Below, piece by piece: positions 38,462-47,244 of a stretch of DNA of 64,000 nt. The stretch comes from Candidatus Nitrospira neomarina (GTDB lineage Bacteria > Nitrospirota > Nitrospiria > Nitrospirales > UBA8639): NCBI RefSeq assembly GCF_032051675.1, contig NZ_CP116968.1:4395001-4459000 (forward strand). The letters run 5' to 3'. The number at the start of each line of letters is the position of its first letter. The first letter of the stretch is position 1. Made by a program: the position numbers and the translations under genes. The notes under the pieces are model-generated. The model was given only the letters and a program-made list of their open reading frames with translations. It had not been told where the DNA came from and searched no databases.

Positions 38462-39663
38462 TGGCGGGGACTGGTTTTCGATGTTGTGAGGCGGTTCCTG
38501 GTCAGCTGTTCATAGATGGCCACGAAACGATCGAGAAATATGCTCTGGTCGAATGCCTTGAGCGCGAAGCGACGGGCGGCGAGTCCGAGAGATTCGGCGT
38601 AATCCCGATTGCTGACAATTTTTAGTAGCGCCATGCCGAGGGTTGCAGGGTCCTCGGGAGGCACGAGGAGTCCTGTCTGTTCATGCTTCACATACTCAGT
38701 GAAGCCGCCGCTTCCGCTTACGACGACCGCTGTGCCTCGCATCATCGCTTCAGCCGCTGCGTTTCCGAAGGCCTCCGCGCCGCGCGAGGGTACGACTTGT
38801 ACCCAGGCGGCATCGAAACGGCGTTCGATTGTCTCGCGTGGCTGGTGTCCGAGAAAGTCGATTTTCGCGTCAAGCTGTTTTGCGATCTCCCGCAATCGCC
38901 CACTCTCCGGTCCCTCCCCGGCAATGAGGAGCTGCGTCTGTGGCAGAGACTGAATGACGAGCTTGAACGCATCGAGCAGGATATCGACTCCCTTCTCGTG
39001 CGCCAAGCGACCCGAGAACACGATGGTCGGCGGATCCTCTAACGGAGGGCGCCGTTTACGTGCCACTACGCCGTTGTGGATCACCTCAACGGGGGTGGTG
39101 CCGGATATTTCCAGCCATCTGGCGACTGATCGGCTGTTCGCCACGACCACATCAAATACGCCTTGCCAGTAGCGCCACAGGCGAAGTTGTGTCATCAGGA
39201 GCGGCCAGGCAACGAGGGGCACACAACCGTTTTGATAGCAGACGTAGCCGGCAGGTTCATTGCATCCCTTCCCATCGGGCAAGACCCTTGATCCAATCGG
39301 ACAAACGGTTCGGTACCACCCGTCGTGATAGATGGCAGGAATGTCGCGCAACAACGGCAGAATTAATGGCGACAATTGAGAAAGAAATAATCGCACATGC
39401 ACAACGTCGGGTTTAAATTCTGCCAATGCGCGACGCAGACTGAAGTAGGCAGATGGGTTGCCGCACCAAAGCGCCGCGCGCAAGGAAGAGGCGGTCCCAA
39501 AACAGTGGTAGTTGGGCAGATCGCTGCCTCCATTGATATGCGCGCGGCTAGAAAATAGGCGTGCGTCGTGGCCACGTGCCCGCAAACCGTCTCGCAGTGC
39601 CAGCGTGACGATTTCGTTCCCGCCTCTCGGTACGCTGTAATCGCTAATCAACAGAATCTTCAT
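38458..39663 (-). CDS. glycosyltransferase, GT4 type
   Basis: A 401-residue GT-B glycosyltransferase. It starts KILLISDYSVPRGGNEIVTL, the acceptor-domain Gly-rich turn. The donor domain begins near residue 205 with TIVFSGRLAHEKGVDILLDA, where the basic residues bind the nucleotide-sugar phosphates, and continues GEGPESGRLREIA and the E-x7-E motif region SRGAEAFGNAAAEAMMRGTA. These are the GT4 hallmarks. It is predicted to be cytoplasmic and to transfer a sugar during polysaccharide or glycoconjugate synthesis. The 3' end overlaps the convergent Gfo/Idh gene. Confidence 0.92.
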   Translation of the reverse strand: MKILLISDYSVPRGGNEIVTLALRDGLRARGHDARLFSSRAHINGGSDLPNYHCFGTASSLRAALWCGNPSAYFSLRRALAEFKPDVVHVRLFLSQLSPLILPLLRDIPAIYHDGWYRTVCPIGSRVLPDGKGCNEPAGYVCYQNGCVPLVAWPLLMTQLRLWRYWQGVFDVVVANSRSVARWLEISGTTPVEVIHNGVVARKRRPPLEDPPTIVFSGRLAHEKGVDILLDAFKLVIQSLPQTQLLIAGEGPESGRLREIAKQLDAKIDFLGHQPRETIERRFDAAWVQVVPSRGAEAFGNAAAEAMMRGTAVVVSGSGGFTEYVKHEQTGLLVPPEDPATLGMALLKIVSNRDYAESLGLAARRFALKAFDQSIFLDRFVAIYEQLTRNRLTTSKTSPRH

Positions 39664-39830
39664 ATCCTGAGTGAGAACCTATTCTCTGTGGATAATCAAA
39701 TTCTATGAGAGGCCGGCAGCCCGGCTACCACCACTATCGCGCACAAAGCTTCAGGACACCGCCGGCGAATCCAAAGAGCCCGTGTGGGAATTGGAAATAG
39801 CAGGTGTCTTGCGTTTTGGATTCTCGTTTC

Positions 39831-40014
39831 CATTCGTGTCTATCAAGGAAATTCCTCGTACGGGTCAGGATGGCATGGGAAACCCCGAGGCGATGGCACC
39901 AGAAGTTCTTGATCTACTCAGACCCTTCCGTTGACCGACTTCCTTCTGGTATGAGCAAGTGAGGTGCATCTTCACCATACAATATTCAGTACTCATGGAT
40001 GGTTCAATAGTCAG
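39831..40014 (+). pseudogene. relic of a third alpha/beta hydrolase gene
   Basis: Bases 39833-39934 align without gaps (constant offset 2228) to 42061-42162, the 3' end of the second hydrolase gene, in the same reading frame: FVSIKEIPRTGQDGMGNPEA against FVSIKEIPRAGHDCMENPDA. The catalytic His (GHD) has become Gln. Similarity continues past the stop codon to a shared CATGGATGGTTCAATAG at about 39997-40014. The 5' part of the gene is gone. The remaining 39664-39830 and 40015-40313 hold nothing I recognise. Confidence 0.75.
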
Positions 40015-40313
40015 CTTACTGGCCGGCGCTGGAAAGTCAACTCAAATTGACTCTTGAACCCACTCGGCCTCTCGGTCTCCTCAACTCGGGCCTATGCGAA
40101 CAAATTCTACAACAGGGTTTTTCCTACAAGTGGTGTTTGGGAATGGAGCCACAACGTCAGTTTCCGTCCACCCTTCAATCCTCAACCAATCCGTTACTGT
40201 GATTCCAGAAAAAGTCCCATTTGGCTTTTTTATTGAAGTCATGGCCAGGGAATTCAGGTTTTGGTAACGTGAAATCCCATAGACTCGGCCATCGCAGTAT
40301 TAAGGGGTGAAAC

Positions 40314-41219
40314 ATGAAGGTCGATAGTTGGTCTGGAACCATCATTTCCATTCCTTTCCAAAACCACAACATTGATGGGCTGTATTATCATCTTGTCACA
40401 CACGATGAACATGTCCGGAACAAGCCTGTCCTGCTGAGACTCCATGGACTCTTAGGGAATCTCCTGGATGAAACCGAGCATGATCTTCCTTACATTCTGG
40501 CGAAGTGTGGGTATTCCTCCATTACCATAAATACCATCATGGCCAACCTGGGCCTATTTTTTGGATTTGGTATTTTCGACGATGCGATGCCTCAAATCCA
40601 TGCTGCGTGTACCTATCTTCGACAGATGGGCTTTCAGAAAATTATTATTGCAGGACATGGATTGGGAGGAGCCATGGCGATTCGCTATGGCGCGTTGCAA
40701 CAGCAACAATTCCCGTCTCCTGACATTCAAGGAATTATCGCCATTGCCACAGCGTATTCTTTGCCCGACACGATCCGGAAACGATGGACACGATTTGGCA
40801 GTCAACCTTCCTACCGGGAAGTCTATGAAAAGGCGAAAACACTCTATGATCCACAGCCCGGGCACGATCGATCCGATGATGAAACCATTGTCGTTAAACG
40901 GGCGCATGGTCCGACACGCCGACCGGAGCATTCAGAAATCTATACGTTGAAAACCTGGTGGGCCTTAGCAGGACCTGAAGCCGATGGTCCCAAAGCCTAC
41001 CAACATATAGGGAATATCAAGGTACCAATCCTGTTAGTTCACGGAAAATATGATGAAATGATCGACTCACAGGAGTGTGACGCACTGGGAAATGTGGCCA
41101 GAACAGCAGGCAACCCGGATGTGACCATGCTCCAGCTTGAAGCCGGGCACGACCTTTCTGGAAAGCACGAGGACCTCGGGCAAGGAGTGGTGAAATGGAT
41201 TCAGGAACGATTTGAATAA
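40314..41219 (+). CDS. alpha/beta hydrolase lacking the nucleophilic serine
   Basis: A 301-residue alpha/beta-hydrolase fold protein. LLRLHGLLGNLLDET has the HG oxyanion loop. The nucleophile elbow reads IIAGHGLGGAMAIRYG: where the family has G-x-S-x-G there is Gly, so the nucleophile is missing. The acid (HGKYDEMID) and histidine (LEAGHDLSG) are kept. A good AAGGGGTG site precedes the ATG. The next gene is a paralogue with the same order of motifs and an intact serine. This copy may be inactive, a binding or regulatory partner, or use another mechanism. No signal peptide is seen. Confidence 0.82.
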   Translation: MKVDSWSGTIISIPFQNHNIDGLYYHLVTHDEHVRNKPVLLRLHGLLGNLLDETEHDLPYILAKCGYSSITINTIMANLGLFFGFGIFDDAMPQIHAACTYLRQMGFQKIIIAGHGLGGAMAIRYGALQQQQFPSPDIQGIIAIATAYSLPDTIRKRWTRFGSQPSYREVYEKAKTLYDPQPGHDRSDDETIVVKRAHGPTRRPEHSEIYTLKTWWALAGPEADGPKAYQHIGNIKVPILLVHGKYDEMIDSQECDALGNVARTAGNPDVTMLQLEAGHDLSGKHEDLGQGVVKWIQERFE

Positions 41220-41268
41220 TGCGTGCCTTCTACGGGACTGTCCGAAAATCTCACAACCAAAGAATCCG

Positions 41269-42162
41269 ATGATTCACCCCCACCAAAAACTGTTCCGACT
41301 TCGAACACGCGATGGCTTTATGATGAATGGGCATCTGGTCATCAAAGAAGATGATCTTGATACGAACATCCTCGAAACCCCAATTATCATTGAGGTGCAT
41401 GGTTTGTTAGGGAACTTCCTGGCACGAGGAACTCCTCGCCTTCTTCCTCAGGCACTCCGGGAGCGGGATATTTCGTCGTTTTCCATTAACACCAGGCTGG
41501 CATTCGCCGGGCAAATAAATGGAAGAGGAATTTTCGATGAGACGATCCATGATATAGATGCCGCAGTGGACTTCCTGACTCAAGAAGGTTTTCATCATAT
41601 TTTCATCTTAGGCTATAGCCTCGGTGCCAGTATGGTCCTGCACTGGGCCGGGCAGCGCCAGGTTCCCAATGTCAAAGGGCTCATTCTTGAGGGGACCCAT
41701 TATGCCATCCCCGATACACAGAGAAAGCGATTGGACAAATGGGAAAGTATTCCCAGCTATGAGGAATTGTATGCCCAGGCCAAGTCCATTCTAGGCGAGG
41801 ATCCTTCTCACAGTGAGCATGACGAAATGATGGTGATCTACCGAGCCCGAGGGCCAAGCCGGAGCCCATTGCACGATGAAATCTTTACCTATAAAACGTG
41901 GTGGCACATGATGGGACCGGAGGCGTATTCTGCCATGGCCTACAAACAGATAAGCCGGGTCACATTGCCCATGCTGCTGCTCCGTGGGGAACATGATCCT
42001 CTCATCGAGGCGTGGGAAGCCGAAGCATTACAACGCATTGCACAAGAGGCAGGTAATACCTTCGTGTCTATCAAGGAAATTCCCCGCGCGGGCCATGATT
42101 GCATGGAAAACCCGGATGCGATGCTACAAGAAATCCTTCATCTACTCAGACCCTCCCGTTGA
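41269..42162 (+). CDS. alpha/beta hydrolase
   Basis: A 297-residue paralogue of the preceding gene. I start it at the ATG at 41269 (MIHPHQKLFRLR); a TTG at 41212 inside the previous gene is less likely. The triad is complete: nucleophile elbow FILGYSLGASMVLHW, acid in LLRGEHDPLIE and His in PRAGHDCMEN. The VHGLLGNFLARGTPRLLPQA loop carries the oxyanion hole. The family includes esterases and amide hydrolases; substrate cannot be inferred. Its 3' end was the template for, or shares origin with, the relic at 39831-40014, so this locus has undergone repeated duplication. Confidence 0.85.
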   Translation: MIHPHQKLFRLRTRDGFMMNGHLVIKEDDLDTNILETPIIIEVHGLLGNFLARGTPRLLPQALRERDISSFSINTRLAFAGQINGRGIFDETIHDIDAAVDFLTQEGFHHIFILGYSLGASMVLHWAGQRQVPNVKGLILEGTHYAIPDTQRKRLDKWESIPSYEELYAQAKSILGEDPSHSEHDEMMVIYRARGPSRSPLHDEIFTYKTWWHMMGPEAYSAMAYKQISRVTLPMLLLRGEHDPLIEAWEAEALQRIAQEAGNTFVSIKEIPRAGHDCMENPDAMLQEILHLLRPSR

Positions 42163-42370
42163 GTGACTTCCTTCCCGTATGGGCAAGTTAAGGGCATCTG
42201 CACAAATAGTAAGCCATACAAGATTCAGCACTCATGGATGGTTCAATAGCACTTCCCTGGAGAGATCCTGGGAAGGTTACCCCTGTTCTGGCTCACAAGT
42301 GGCGAAACGGCTGGCTGGAAAGGGAACGAAGGACTCATTATGCTGGCGAAAGAAAGCCCAAAGCTCTGAT

Positions 42371-42631
42371 TGCTGTTAAAGTAGGTGACAGCAACGACAG
42401 CAGGATGACCTGAAAAAACGGCGTCATGAAACCTGTTATCCCGCCACGTTCAAAAATCCAGAACGTCGATCCGGTACAACCAAAATATACAAAATTAGAA
42501 ATTGGATGAAAGGCATGTTCGGTATTCGCCAGCACAGCCGCCGTATTGCCGCATGCTATGACGGGACCTTCGCTTTCTTCTTTGCCTTTCGGTACCCGGC
42601 TGGTATAGCGATTTGGACAAATTATTTATAG
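42371..42631 (+). pseudogene. IS5-type transposase relic
   Basis: The C-terminal end of an IS5-family (DDE) transposase is still readable in two frames. One frame gives GVMKPVIPPRSK near 42420-42453; after a frameshift the other gives YKIRNWMKGMFGIRQHSRRI and AACYDGTFAFFFAFRYPAG, ending at TAG 42629-42631. This corresponds to the family's 'IPPRSNR...YK.RH.VE..F..LK..RRIATRYD' region. There is an in-frame stop in the first part and no N-terminal domain. I found no clear inverted repeats. The rest of 42163-42683 shows nothing else. Confidence 0.65.
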
Positions 42632-42683
42632 AGTAAGGTTCGAAGGATTCTTCCGATTTTAGCGGGAGGCTGATAAGAAGCAC

Positions 42684-44102
42684 ATGGAAAAAAACCGAAA
42701 GCTGGTGCTGTTATTTTTCATAATTTTCCTGGAAGGCTATGTCGTTCTGTCCGCCGAACTTCTTGCCATTCGTCAGACCCTGCCTTTTGTTGGCAGCGGC
42801 ACGGATACAGTGTCCATTATTATTGCGGCCATCCTGATGCCGCTGGCTTTCGGGTACTATGCGGGTGGGCAGTACCGGGGAAGAATACGTCACAAGCTTG
42901 TTTGCAATCTGCTGATTGCCGGGGCGTTTTTGACAATCGGGCTTTCTTATCTTGTCTTGACGTCGTTTTTCGGCGCGCTGACCGAAGGGCTTGAATGGAA
43001 AAATCGGCTCCTGCTGACAACGTTTTACGGGCTGTTATTTATCATCACGCCGGTCTATCTGCTTGGGCAAACCGTGCCGCTCGTCAGCAATTATTTCCGC
43101 CGGGCGCATTTGCCGCACGCTGCCGGGAAAATTCTGTTCTACTCGACGATTGGCTCGTTTCTGGGAGCTATTTTGACCACCCTTTTCCTGATGAATACGA
43201 TCGGCGTATCGGGCACGGTCACCGTAACCATCACCTGCATTGCTGTTCTAATTATCCTGCTGTCAAAGCTGAGGATCTGTCTTAGCGCTGCTGCTGCCGT
43301 TTTCCTGGTCCTAATCGCTGCCGCCCTTAACAGCCCTCAGGCGCTTGAATCGGTCGGGGTCATTTCAAATAACGCGTATAATACGGCGCAGATGGAAGCT
43401 GACGGCGATACCCTTTACCTGCGTCTGAACAGATCGTATGCCTCGGCTATTTATCCGGATAAACCGGAATACCCTGTTTATGAATATGTCCGTTATATAG
43501 AGAGTCAGTATATCCGGTATTTCAGGCACACGAATATGAAGGGAAAAATTCTCGTCCTTGGCGCGGGCGGCTTTACCATCGGTCTGGGCGACACCTGGAA
43601 CGATTATATTTTTGTTGATATAGACTCTGATCTGAAGGAGCTTGCGGAAAAACAATTTCTCAAAAGACCACTGGATAAAAACAAGATTTTTGAGGCCGTA
43701 CCGGCGCGGGGATATCTCAACCAGACCAAAGAGCATTTCCATCTGATTGTCGTCGATGTGTTTCACGGGCTGAACAATGCGCCGGAGCATCTGCTTACAA
43801 GGGAATTTTTTCTGCAGGTGAGGAACAGACTGACGCCGCGCGGTATTGTTATCGTCAATCAACTGGGCTCCCCGCTCGGCGAGGACGATTATGCGCGCGG
43901 GATCGACAACACCATCCGGAGCATCTTCCCCCATGCCAACCGTATCCCACTTTACAATTTCAATCCATGGCGGACTGTCCCGTCTGATGATAAGAACGTC
44001 CTCTACATCGCACAGAATTTTGCGCCCGGCGGCCACGAAAATATTTACACCGATAATTTGAACAGGGCAGCCTTCGACAAAAAGCAAGAAGTGCCCTATT
44101 AA
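42684..44102 (+). CDS. membrane-anchored spermidine-synthase-like protein
   Basis: A 472-residue protein. Residues 1-225 contain about seven membrane segments (first LVLLFFIIFLEGYVVLSAEL), and residues about 285-460 form a class I methyltransferase-like domain close to spermidine synthase: GKILVLGAGGFTIGLGD is the nucleotide-binding loop, FVDIDSDLKEL the acidic strand, and HFHLIVVDVFHGLNNAP the active-site strand. Soluble spermidine synthases transfer aminopropyl groups; membrane fusions of this kind are common but their products are mostly unknown. Base composition and flanking transposase relic suggest acquisition by transfer. The ATG has only a modest purine-rich site. Confidence 0.85.
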   Translation: MEKNRKLVLLFFIIFLEGYVVLSAELLAIRQTLPFVGSGTDTVSIIIAAILMPLAFGYYAGGQYRGRIRHKLVCNLLIAGAFLTIGLSYLVLTSFFGALTEGLEWKNRLLLTTFYGLLFIITPVYLLGQTVPLVSNYFRRAHLPHAAGKILFYSTIGSFLGAILTTLFLMNTIGVSGTVTVTITCIAVLIILLSKLRICLSAAAAVFLVLIAAALNSPQALESVGVISNNAYNTAQMEADGDTLYLRLNRSYASAIYPDKPEYPVYEYVRYIESQYIRYFRHTNMKGKILVLGAGGFTIGLGDTWNDYIFVDIDSDLKELAEKQFLKRPLDKNKIFEAVPARGYLNQTKEHFHLIVVDVFHGLNNAPEHLLTREFFLQVRNRLTPRGIVIVNQLGSPLGEDDYARGIDNTIRSIFPHANRIPLYNFNPWRTVPSDDKNVLYIAQNFAPGGHENIYTDNLNRAAFDKKQEVPY

Positions 44103-44138
44103 CTGCCGTTTCGGCATCGGAATGTAGAATCGTCCAAC

Positions 44139-44162
44139 CCGGTCCGGCGGATGCCGGGCCGG
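44139..44162 (+). terminator. GC-rich hairpin after the spermidine-synthase-like gene
   Basis: CCGGTCCGGC and GCCGGGCCGG pair over ten positions (one G-T wobble) around a GGAT loop, 36 bases after the stop. No strong T run follows, so termination may be Rho-assisted. Confidence 0.4.
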
Positions 44163-44306
44163 ATTGTTGCGGCAATTGTCAATTCACGCACAATTCTTCT
44201 CGTTTGCGGGGTAGTTGATTTTTAAGACGGAAAGAGTAGAGTAGCGCAATCTCCCGGTCCGAAAATGGGAGGCGTGCGGACTTCACCCACCACAAAGAGA
44301 GTCATC

Positions 44307-44918
44307 ATGGCACCGAAAAAACCATCCAAGAAACCTGCGAAGCCGACCGAGCCTGAACCATTCAACAAACGCAAGGTGAACCCCGCCAAATTTCCCTCAG
44401 ACCTACCGTTGAAGAATCTCAAAGACCTATTCGAACCGGTCAGTGGCTGGCGCAATGTCGGCCTGTTTATATTTCCGATAGAGACATTGAGCCCGGCCAA
44501 GACCGTAGGGCGTGGCCGCACCAATCTGACGCTCATCAGACCGACCATCGTCCAGGTGGATGCGACCACGCCGTATGCCGGATTCGACCGTCGGGAGTCG
44601 CCCAATCGGGATCCCGCCGTGTCCATGCACTTTGAGCCGAAAGCCTATGGGATTACGGCCGTCTCGACATACGTCATGGTCTTCTCGATTGAGATCTTTG
44701 GACAGGCATCCACGTTCAACCTATCCGGGTTCGCCGGGGGTGGCACGGTCGCCAACAGTGGCTCACGCACATTGAGTGGCCAGACAACGGTGTCGCTGGT
44801 GCTCAGGAACGTGCCACCCTCGGCACAGGTCTGGGGAGCCATCACGCAGACGGCGGGTGGGCAATGGAACTGGTACACCGTGCAGGCTCGCTATCCGGCG
44901 CTGGTCGTGAAAGCGTAG
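44307..44918 (+). CDS. uncharacterised 203-residue protein
   Basis: I do not recognise this protein. I start it at the ATG at 44307 (MAPKKPSKKPAKPTEPEPFN), after AGAGAG; a start at 44265 would add 14 residues. Residues 1-35 are Lys/Pro-rich and probably disordered. From about residue 45 the sequence is rich in predicted beta strands (NVGLFIFPIETLSP, TYVMVFSIEIFG, TVSLVLRNVPPSAQVWGAI) and in Gly/Ser/Thr, like a secreted or surface beta-sandwich, but there is no signal peptide. The codon pattern looks real and no other ORF competes well. The gene is isolated. From 44919 to 45308 I see no gene. Confidence 0.6.
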   Translation: MAPKKPSKKPAKPTEPEPFNKRKVNPAKFPSDLPLKNLKDLFEPVSGWRNVGLFIFPIETLSPAKTVGRGRTNLTLIRPTIVQVDATTPYAGFDRRESPNRDPAVSMHFEPKAYGITAVSTYVMVFSIEIFGQASTFNLSGFAGGGTVANSGSRTLSGQTTVSLVLRNVPPSAQVWGAITQTAGGQWNWYTVQARYPALVVKA

Positions 44919-45308
44919 ATGCTTGCAGTCCCGGTGAGTAGAGGTTTCACGAGCTGGGCACGACGCTCCACGGAATTTCCTGGACTGTGGAAGGCTTGAA
45001 TGGATATTTCCAAGCGATAGCTATGGAATGATCGTTACGATCGCGGGTCTTGGAAATCAAGAGGTGCGGAGGATGTCGAGGTGTGTTGTGAATTGCCCTT
45101 ATACTGACTCGGCCTCTCGCATTCCAGGAACCAGGGATAAATTTCCGGATTTTGCTCCAACGGAATGGATGGGAAGCGTCCTTAACACGACCCGGAGTTG
45201 ATAACAGGCTCTTTTTGTTTCTGTAGGAAGGGATGTCAAATCGTGCGGCCAACCCGTGGTTTCAGGGAATGGGCTGGCCATATTGAGCGGAAGAATATGG
45301 CTGGATGT

Positions 45309-45407
45309 TCACATCCAGCCACTGCCCCCCATCACGATTGCCGCGAGGTACACATAACCGGCCGTGATGCCAAGGCTGACAGTCAACGCCAAAATAAATG
45401 TGCTCAT
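45309..45407 (-). CDS. 32-residue single-span membrane protein
   Basis: ATG at 45407 (minus strand) opens 32 codons to a TGA at 45309-45311. The product is one hydrophobic helix (ILALTVSLGITAGYVYLAAI) with almost no charge. The site AAGAAAGGA sits seven bases upstream of the ATG, which is ideal. A perfect ten-base inverted repeat GGCTGGATGT/ACATCCAGCC (45302-45323 region) overlaps the stop codon and may end the transcript or protect its 3' end. It lies 107 bases downstream of another small membrane ORF on the same strand. No function can be given. Confidence 0.5.
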   Translation of the reverse strand: MSTFILALTVSLGITAGYVYLAAIVMGGSGWM

Positions 45408-45513
45408 TGATCATTCCTTTCTTCTGGTTCTCATCCACGCTGGTATGTCTCAAACTTCAAGGTCTTTGATGACAACCATGGTGTTGATTCCGACGAGGGG
45501 GAGGTGCAAATCA

Positions 45514-45654
45514 TCAAACATTCCCAAGGTATCTGTCTGACCTACGAAGTTTTGCCCGGATCGGTGAAGAAGGGTACTGAGGACGCTTTCCCTTCAGCAT
45601 CACGATCATGCCAATAATCCCCAAAATAATAGAAGGTATTCCGAAGAGTTCCAT
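45514..45654 (-). CDS. 46-residue small membrane protein
   Basis: ATG at 45654 (minus strand) opens 46 codons to a TGA at 45514-45516. The N-terminal half is a membrane helix (FGIPSIILGIIGMIVML), followed by a basic tail (KGKRPQYPSSPIRAKLRRSD), so the tail should face the cytoplasm. The ribosome site AAGGAGGAGG five bases upstream is near perfect, strong support for translation. It precedes the 32-residue membrane ORF on the same strand. TTGACC lies a little further upstream and could be a -35 box. From 45655 to 46008 I see nothing else. Confidence 0.55.
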   Translation of the reverse strand: MELFGIPSIILGIIGMIVMLKGKRPQYPSSPIRAKLRRSDRYLGNV

Positions 45655-46008
45655 GACCTCCTCCTTGTTCTATGTTTACCTGCTAAGGTCAACGGATTTG
45701 CCCTGCAAGGGCTATATTTCGTTTACGATTACAAGATATCCGGTGGGAGAAAGGGGAGGGTCAGGTTTGTCGAAGATTTTGGAAAGTAAAAATCCAAAAA
45801 CCTAAAGTTGAGATAAGGGCCGTGGTGTGACTGACTAATATTGAGCCGTCTGCGTTGACGACCATTCAGCTCACGAATATTGATTGACTCGCATATGTAT
45901 CGATCAAACCATCCTATAAACATCGGCCTTCTGCCCAGGTATTGTCCTTCCTTGTCACAGGAGTGCTAATATAAGGCTTCTTCGAGTTGTCCTTAACCGG
46001 AACTGAAG

Positions 46009-46383
46009 ATGAAGCTTTTCTCTTCTCTCGCCCTCATTATCCTTGCGGTCGTGTTTCCTACTCCGATGTTCGCCGAACCGTATTCGCCATCCTGTGAGAT
46101 CGTGTTAGACAGGGTTGAAACAGCCCGGAAAGCTCTCCTTCCATTTCGTCGGACCATGGAATTGTTCAGAGCCCATCAATCCGGCGCATATGGTGAAGCG
46201 GAAGCCTGTGTTGCCGGGAGTCGGCGTGGTGGGGACAAATCCGTCTCTTGTTCTCAGTCGCAATGGCACAGCCCGAAACCCGACACGTTCGCCTTGGCGG
46301 CCATAGACCAATACCGGCAGGAGAGAAAAACGTTTGAGGAATCGTTTCAACAAGCCAGGCAGATCTGTCTGTATGAGCCATAA
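46009..46383 (+). CDS. secreted four-cysteine protein, copy 1
   Basis: A 124-residue protein with a Sec signal peptide (MKLFSSLALIILAVVFPTPM, cleavage after MFA near residue 22). The mature part begins EPYSPSCEIVLDRVETARKA and is mostly helical and charged. It has four cysteines (SPSC, EACVAG, SVSCSQSQW, QICLYEP) that line up with the four in the next gene, so two disulphides are likely in the periplasm. I do not recognise the family. It is followed after 44 bases by its paralogue. Confidence 0.65.
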   Translation: MKLFSSLALIILAVVFPTPMFAEPYSPSCEIVLDRVETARKALLPFRRTMELFRAHQSGAYGEAEACVAGSRRGGDKSVSCSQSQWHSPKPDTFALAAIDQYRQERKTFEESFQQARQICLYEP

Positions 46384-46427
46384 TCACGCACGAGTGTCGT
46401 GAAGGTTCTATCGGGAATCAACGTGTG

Positions 46428-46808
46428 ATGGTCAAATCCTTGTATGGTATCGGTCTCACTCTTCTACTTCTTTTCGCATGGACGTGTCCTGCCAGCAGCG
46501 AACCGTATTCTCCTTCCTGTGGCCTTGCAGTAGAAAAAGTGATCAAAGCTCGAAAGAATCTCAGTGTCTATCAACGGACAGTACAATCAGCCAGGAGCCG
46601 GGAGCGCTTAGCCTATGCAGACTTAGCGGTGTGTGCACGAGGTGGAATCTTTAGCGTGAGTCGAGCCGTGGCCTGCAACCAGGCCTCTTGGAAGGCCCCG
46701 GCGCGAACGAAGGAATTAATTGAAGCCGAAGAAGACTATCGACAGGCAAAACATGAATTTGAGAAGTCCTTTGAATATGCTGAGAACTCCTGCCTCTTGT
46801 CCCCGTGA
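46428..46808 (+). CDS. secreted four-cysteine protein, copy 2
   Basis: A 126-residue paralogue of the previous gene, starting at the ATG at 46428 (a GTG lies one codon earlier). The signal peptide runs to about residue 24 (LTLLLLFAWTCPASS) and the mature start EPYSPSCGLAVEKVIKARKN matches copy 1. The four mature cysteines fall in SPSC, AVCARGG, AVACNQASW and NSCLLSP. Apart from these anchors and the helical heptad-like pattern the two copies have diverged strongly, suggesting an old tandem duplication under selection for fold. Function unknown; periplasmic. Confidence 0.65.
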   Translation: MVKSLYGIGLTLLLLFAWTCPASSEPYSPSCGLAVEKVIKARKNLSVYQRTVQSARSRERLAYADLAVCARGGIFSVSRAVACNQASWKAPARTKELIEAEEDYRQAKHEFEKSFEYAENSCLLSP

Positions 46809-47244
46809 TTTTTCACCGGTCTCTCCTCCTTTCTTCTTTCATCTGTAGAACAATCACGCTGTGCGGTATTTTTCCCTGTCGGAATTCCCGTGAGCTGTTT
46901 TTATGTCAGATGCGCAGCGTGTGTTCCACGCCGGAGATTCCGTCGTCATACTCGACTGATGCCGGGATGAATCCGCCGTAAGCCAAGGGTGATGGCTCGT
47001 AGACTGACCTTGTCCTTTAAAAGATGCGAGTATGTTTGTTGTTATCGAAATTTCGTCAACACGTTTCCATCCATCACGTCCTAAAGAATTTGCATGCGGC
47101 TGTGCACCGCGTTTGTGAATGTGCGATCGATGTTTTGTTTCACTGATATTCTTGCCGTTTATATGCAAAAGTTGTAAGGTTTCAAAACTGCTACTGTTCT
47201 TTTCAATGTTTTGGGCATGAACCAACCAACACAAGGAGGTATTT
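46809..47244. other. 436-base non-coding leader region
   Basis: No credible ORF on either strand; a 126-codon minus-strand frame has no ribosome site and atypical composition. The stretch probably carries the promoter of the 102-residue gene. A possible pair TTGCCG and TAAGGT spaced by 17 bases ends near 47181, about 65 bases upstream of the start. Confidence 0.35.

Noticed and set aside
43365-44117. 250-codon minus-strand ORF
   Set aside because: Antisense shadow of the spermidine-synthase-like gene; it lacks any motif.
46854-47234. 126-codon minus-strand ORF
   Set aside because: No ribosome site, low-quality composition (many His, Ser and Thr with no hydrophobic core), and it occupies the leader of the 102-residue gene.
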